Shown here piece by piece: positions 38,012 to 39,858 of a DNA stretch of 39,858 nt (positions within the stretch are counted from its first letter, which is position 1; every line of letters starts with the position of its first letter). The position numbers were made by a program, and so were the translations under genes. The notes beneath the pieces are model-generated. The model did no database searches and was not told where the DNA came from. It was given only the letters and a program-made list of their open reading frames with translations. The stretch lies in the NCBI GenBank assembly GCA_013002105.1, contig JABDKS010000435.1, positions 1-39,858 of the forward strand. Direction: 5' to 3'. This stretch comes from Pirellulaceae bacterium. Lineage in GTDB: Bacteria > Planctomycetota > Planctomycetia > Pirellulales > Pirellulaceae.

Positions 38012-39589
38012 ATGAATCGAACCTACACCTGTATATTGACCGCGATAACTTGTTTGGTCCTTGTTTGTGCTGAAGAAACCACTGCCGCACCAGCCCAAAC
38101 GAATCCGGCCCAAACGAATATCGTCGTATTCTTGGTTGACGACATGGGCGTGATGGACACGTCTGTTCCGTTTTTGACCGACGACGACGGAAAACCCAAG
38201 CGTTATCCACTGAATGATTACTACCGCACGCCCAACATGGAACGATTGGCGTCGCAGGGGATTCGATTCAACCAATTCTACGCCATGAGCGTCTGTTCTC
38301 CGACGCGGATCTCGATCATGACCGGGCAAAATGCCGCCCGCCACCACGCGACCAATTGGATCAATCCTGAGAAAGACAACCGCGGCCCAATGGGACCGCC
38401 CCAATGGAACTGGCGAGGATTGCGAAAGGACAGCGTCACGCTACCACGAATGCTCCGTTCCGCCGGTTACCAAACAATCCACGTTGGCAAAGGGCATTTT
38501 GGCCCCACAGAATTTGACGGCGCCGAACCGCTGAACCTCGGGTTTGGTGTGAACGTCGCCGGCTGGTCAATCGGTGCTCCGGCGAGCTACTACGGTATGC
38601 AGAACTACGGGAACGGCCAACCAAAACGAGCCCACCGCGCTGTGCCGCATTTAGAAAAATATCACGGCACGGACACTTTCCTGACCGAGGCGTTGACGAT
38701 CGAAGCGAAGAAACGGGTCACGGATTGTGTTCAAGCGGAAAAGCCGTTTTTCCTTTACATGTCACATTACGCTGTGCATGGTCCGTTCAATTCCGACCCC
38801 CGCTTCGCCGACCATTACAAAGATTCTGGCAAACCAGCGGCCGCTCAGGCGTTCGCCACTTTGATCGAAGGCATGGATAAGTCATTGGGAGATTTGATGG
38901 ATCACTTCGACGAACTGGGAGTCGCCGAGGACACGCTGATTCTGTTCTTGGGCGACAATGGTTCGGATGCCCCATTGGGACACGAACACGTCGTCGCCTG
39001 CGCCGCGCCGTTGCGCGGAAAGAAGGGCGCACATTACGAAGGCGGAATGCGTGTCCCGTTCATTGCAGCGTGGGCAAAACCCAACAGTGAGAACGCTCGC
39101 CAAAGAGTAATACCCATCCCCGCCGGCGCAATCCATTCTCAAATCGCCAACGTGTGCGACCTGCTGCCAACGATTGCCAATGTTGCCGATGTGGACGTTC
39201 CTAAAAACCACACCGTCGATGGTTCGCCGCTGCTGAAATTGATCGCCGGCGAAAGCGACCCCTCGCACCCATCGCGATTCCTAATGCATTACCCGCATTC
39301 GCCTCATCGAAGTGTTTATTTCAGTGTCTATCGCGACGAAGACTGGAAGGTCATCTATCACTACTACCCGTCAGAAGATTCCGAAAACTCGCGATACCAA
39401 CTTTACAACTTGGCGAGTGACCCCTTCGAGCAAGAAAATCTGGCGACGACAAATCCTGACCAACTGAAGATCATGATGAAAGGCTTGATCGCGGAACTGG
39501 ACTCTCACGACGCACTTTATCCGGTCAGCAAAGATCAAAACCAACCGCTAAAACCGCTGGTGCCGGAGACACGAATCACAACTCAATAG
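38012..39589 (+). CDS. Secreted sulfatase, canonical CSPTR motif
   Basis: A 525-residue arylsulfatase-type enzyme with a signal peptide (ILTAITCLVLVCAEETTAA). The formylglycine site C95-S-P-T-R99 in MSVCSPTRISIMTGQNAARH is canonical. Metal-site VVFLVDDMGVMDTSVPF and the later ILFLGDNGSDAPLG are present, as are MSHYAVHGPFNSDPRF and GKGHFGP (where other members have GKWHLG). It contains a Trp-rich insert after the nucleophile (ATNWINPEKDNRGPMGPPQWNW). It stands alone after the collagen-like gene, 54 bp downstream. The substrate cannot be assigned. Confidence 0.94.
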   Translation: MNRTYTCILTAITCLVLVCAEETTAAPAQTNPAQTNIVVFLVDDMGVMDTSVPFLTDDDGKPKRYPLNDYYRTPNMERLASQGIRFNQFYAMSVCSPTRISIMTGQNAARHHATNWINPEKDNRGPMGPPQWNWRGLRKDSVTLPRMLRSAGYQTIHVGKGHFGPTEFDGAEPLNLGFGVNVAGWSIGAPASYYGMQNYGNGQPKRAHRAVPHLEKYHGTDTFLTEALTIEAKKRVTDCVQAEKPFFLYMSHYAVHGPFNSDPRFADHYKDSGKPAAAQAFATLIEGMDKSLGDLMDHFDELGVAEDTLILFLGDNGSDAPLGHEHVVACAAPLRGKKGAHYEGGMRVPFIAAWAKPNSENARQRVIPIPAGAIHSQIANVCDLLPTIANVADVDVPKNHTVDGSPLLKLIAGESDPSHPSRFLMHYPHSPHRSVYFSVYRDEDWKVIYHYYPSEDSENSRYQLYNLASDPFEQENLATTNPDQLKIMMKGLIAELDSHDALYPVSKDQNQPLKPLVPETRITTQ

Positions 39590-39607
39590 CGACAGTTGAC
39601 GCCCCGG

Positions 39608-39858
39608 TCACGACTGCGAAACGTCAATCACCGATCCCGTTTCGTCGACCGGTGTCGCTGGTATCACGGGCCCATGGTGGTGATTGTGATGCTGCGACGC
39701 ATGGCCTGGCAAACTTTCGATCGCTACCGCGAGTCCAATTCCGACAAGCAATGCCAACGTTAATTTGCCGCGATCGTGGTCGTGGAACGCGACTTCGGGC
39801 AACAGGTCGGACAATGCGATGCAAATGAAAAAGCCGGCCGATATCGCCAATCCCCAAC
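39608..39858 (-). CDS. ZIP-family metal transporter, C-terminal part only
   Basis: A minus-strand frame that enters from the right edge and ends at 39608, so only the last 83 residues are seen. WGLAISAGFFICIALSDLLPEVAFHDHDR matches the late membrane helices of ZIP transporters (compare the LLPE motif), followed by LLVGIGLAVAIESL and a His-rich tail (HASQHHNHHHG) typical of metal-handling proteins. It converges with the sulfatase, with 18 bp between the stops. The transported metal (Zn2+, Fe2+ or other) cannot be told from this fragment. Confidence 0.85.
   Translation of the reverse strand, partial: WGLAISAGFFICIALSDLLPEVAFHDHDRGKLTLALLVGIGLAVAIESLPGHASQHHNHHHGPVIPATPVDETGSVIDVSQS

Overview
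The window looks like chromosomal DNA of a planctomycete close to Rhodopirellula (Pirellulales). The signs are moderate GC, weak or absent Shine-Dalgarno sites, many secreted sulfatases, PQQ-like and FG-GAP/VCBS proteins, a CehA/McbA-type secreted hydrolase, and a giant-ORF-style surface protein with an N-terminal LEPR-XLL-like element and a C-terminal dockerin-like repeat. No phage, IS element, CRISPR array, rRNA or tRNA was found.

Layout. 1-1002 (minus): a membrane-anchored protein running off the left edge. 1299-3317 (plus): fcl and gmd, the two enzymes making GDP-L-fucose from GDP-mannose. 3484-3804: a divergent GroES-like protein without a GroEL partner. 3805-4221: an intergenic region with a long palindromic repeat. 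4222-6741: a surface metalloprotease. 6810-8659: a 31-residue membrane peptide, a DUF1289 protein (minus) and a secreted PQQ-like propeller. 8915-14511: two tandem P-type ATPases with different ion-site residues. 14551-19585 (minus): a compact group 3b [NiFe]-hydrogenase operon (cNMP-binding protein, HydB, HydG, HydD, HydA, maturation protease). 20001-22176 (plus): a YaiI/YqxD protein, a SUI1/eIF1-like factor and a pore-less voltage-sensor-like membrane protein with a coiled coil. 22666-33380: a secreted catabolism region with three sulfatases, an FG-GAP protein with a haem-c motif, a TPR membrane protein, a CopD-like membrane protein (minus) and a CehA/McbA-like protein. 33548-34356: a small membrane protein and a 4HBT thioesterase. 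34499-37957: a 1152-residue collagen-like protein of unknown function. 38012-39589: a fourth sulfatase. 39608 to the right edge (minus): the C-terminal part of a ZIP-type metal transporter.

How the genes may work together. The sulfatase region fits use of sulfated marine polysaccharides. The GDP-fucose genes would supply the cell's own fucosylated glycans. The hydrogenase operon and the ATPase pair converge with only 39 bp between them. The same two gene types are hypoxia-induced (DosR-controlled) in mycobacteria, so this may be a low-oxygen or energy-limitation island; that is an inference. The items most worth a second look are the voltage-sensor/coiled-coil protein, the collagen-like protein, the cNMP-sensing subunit of the hydrogenase operon, the ATPase pair with diverged ion sites, and the sulfatases with altered formylglycine motifs.
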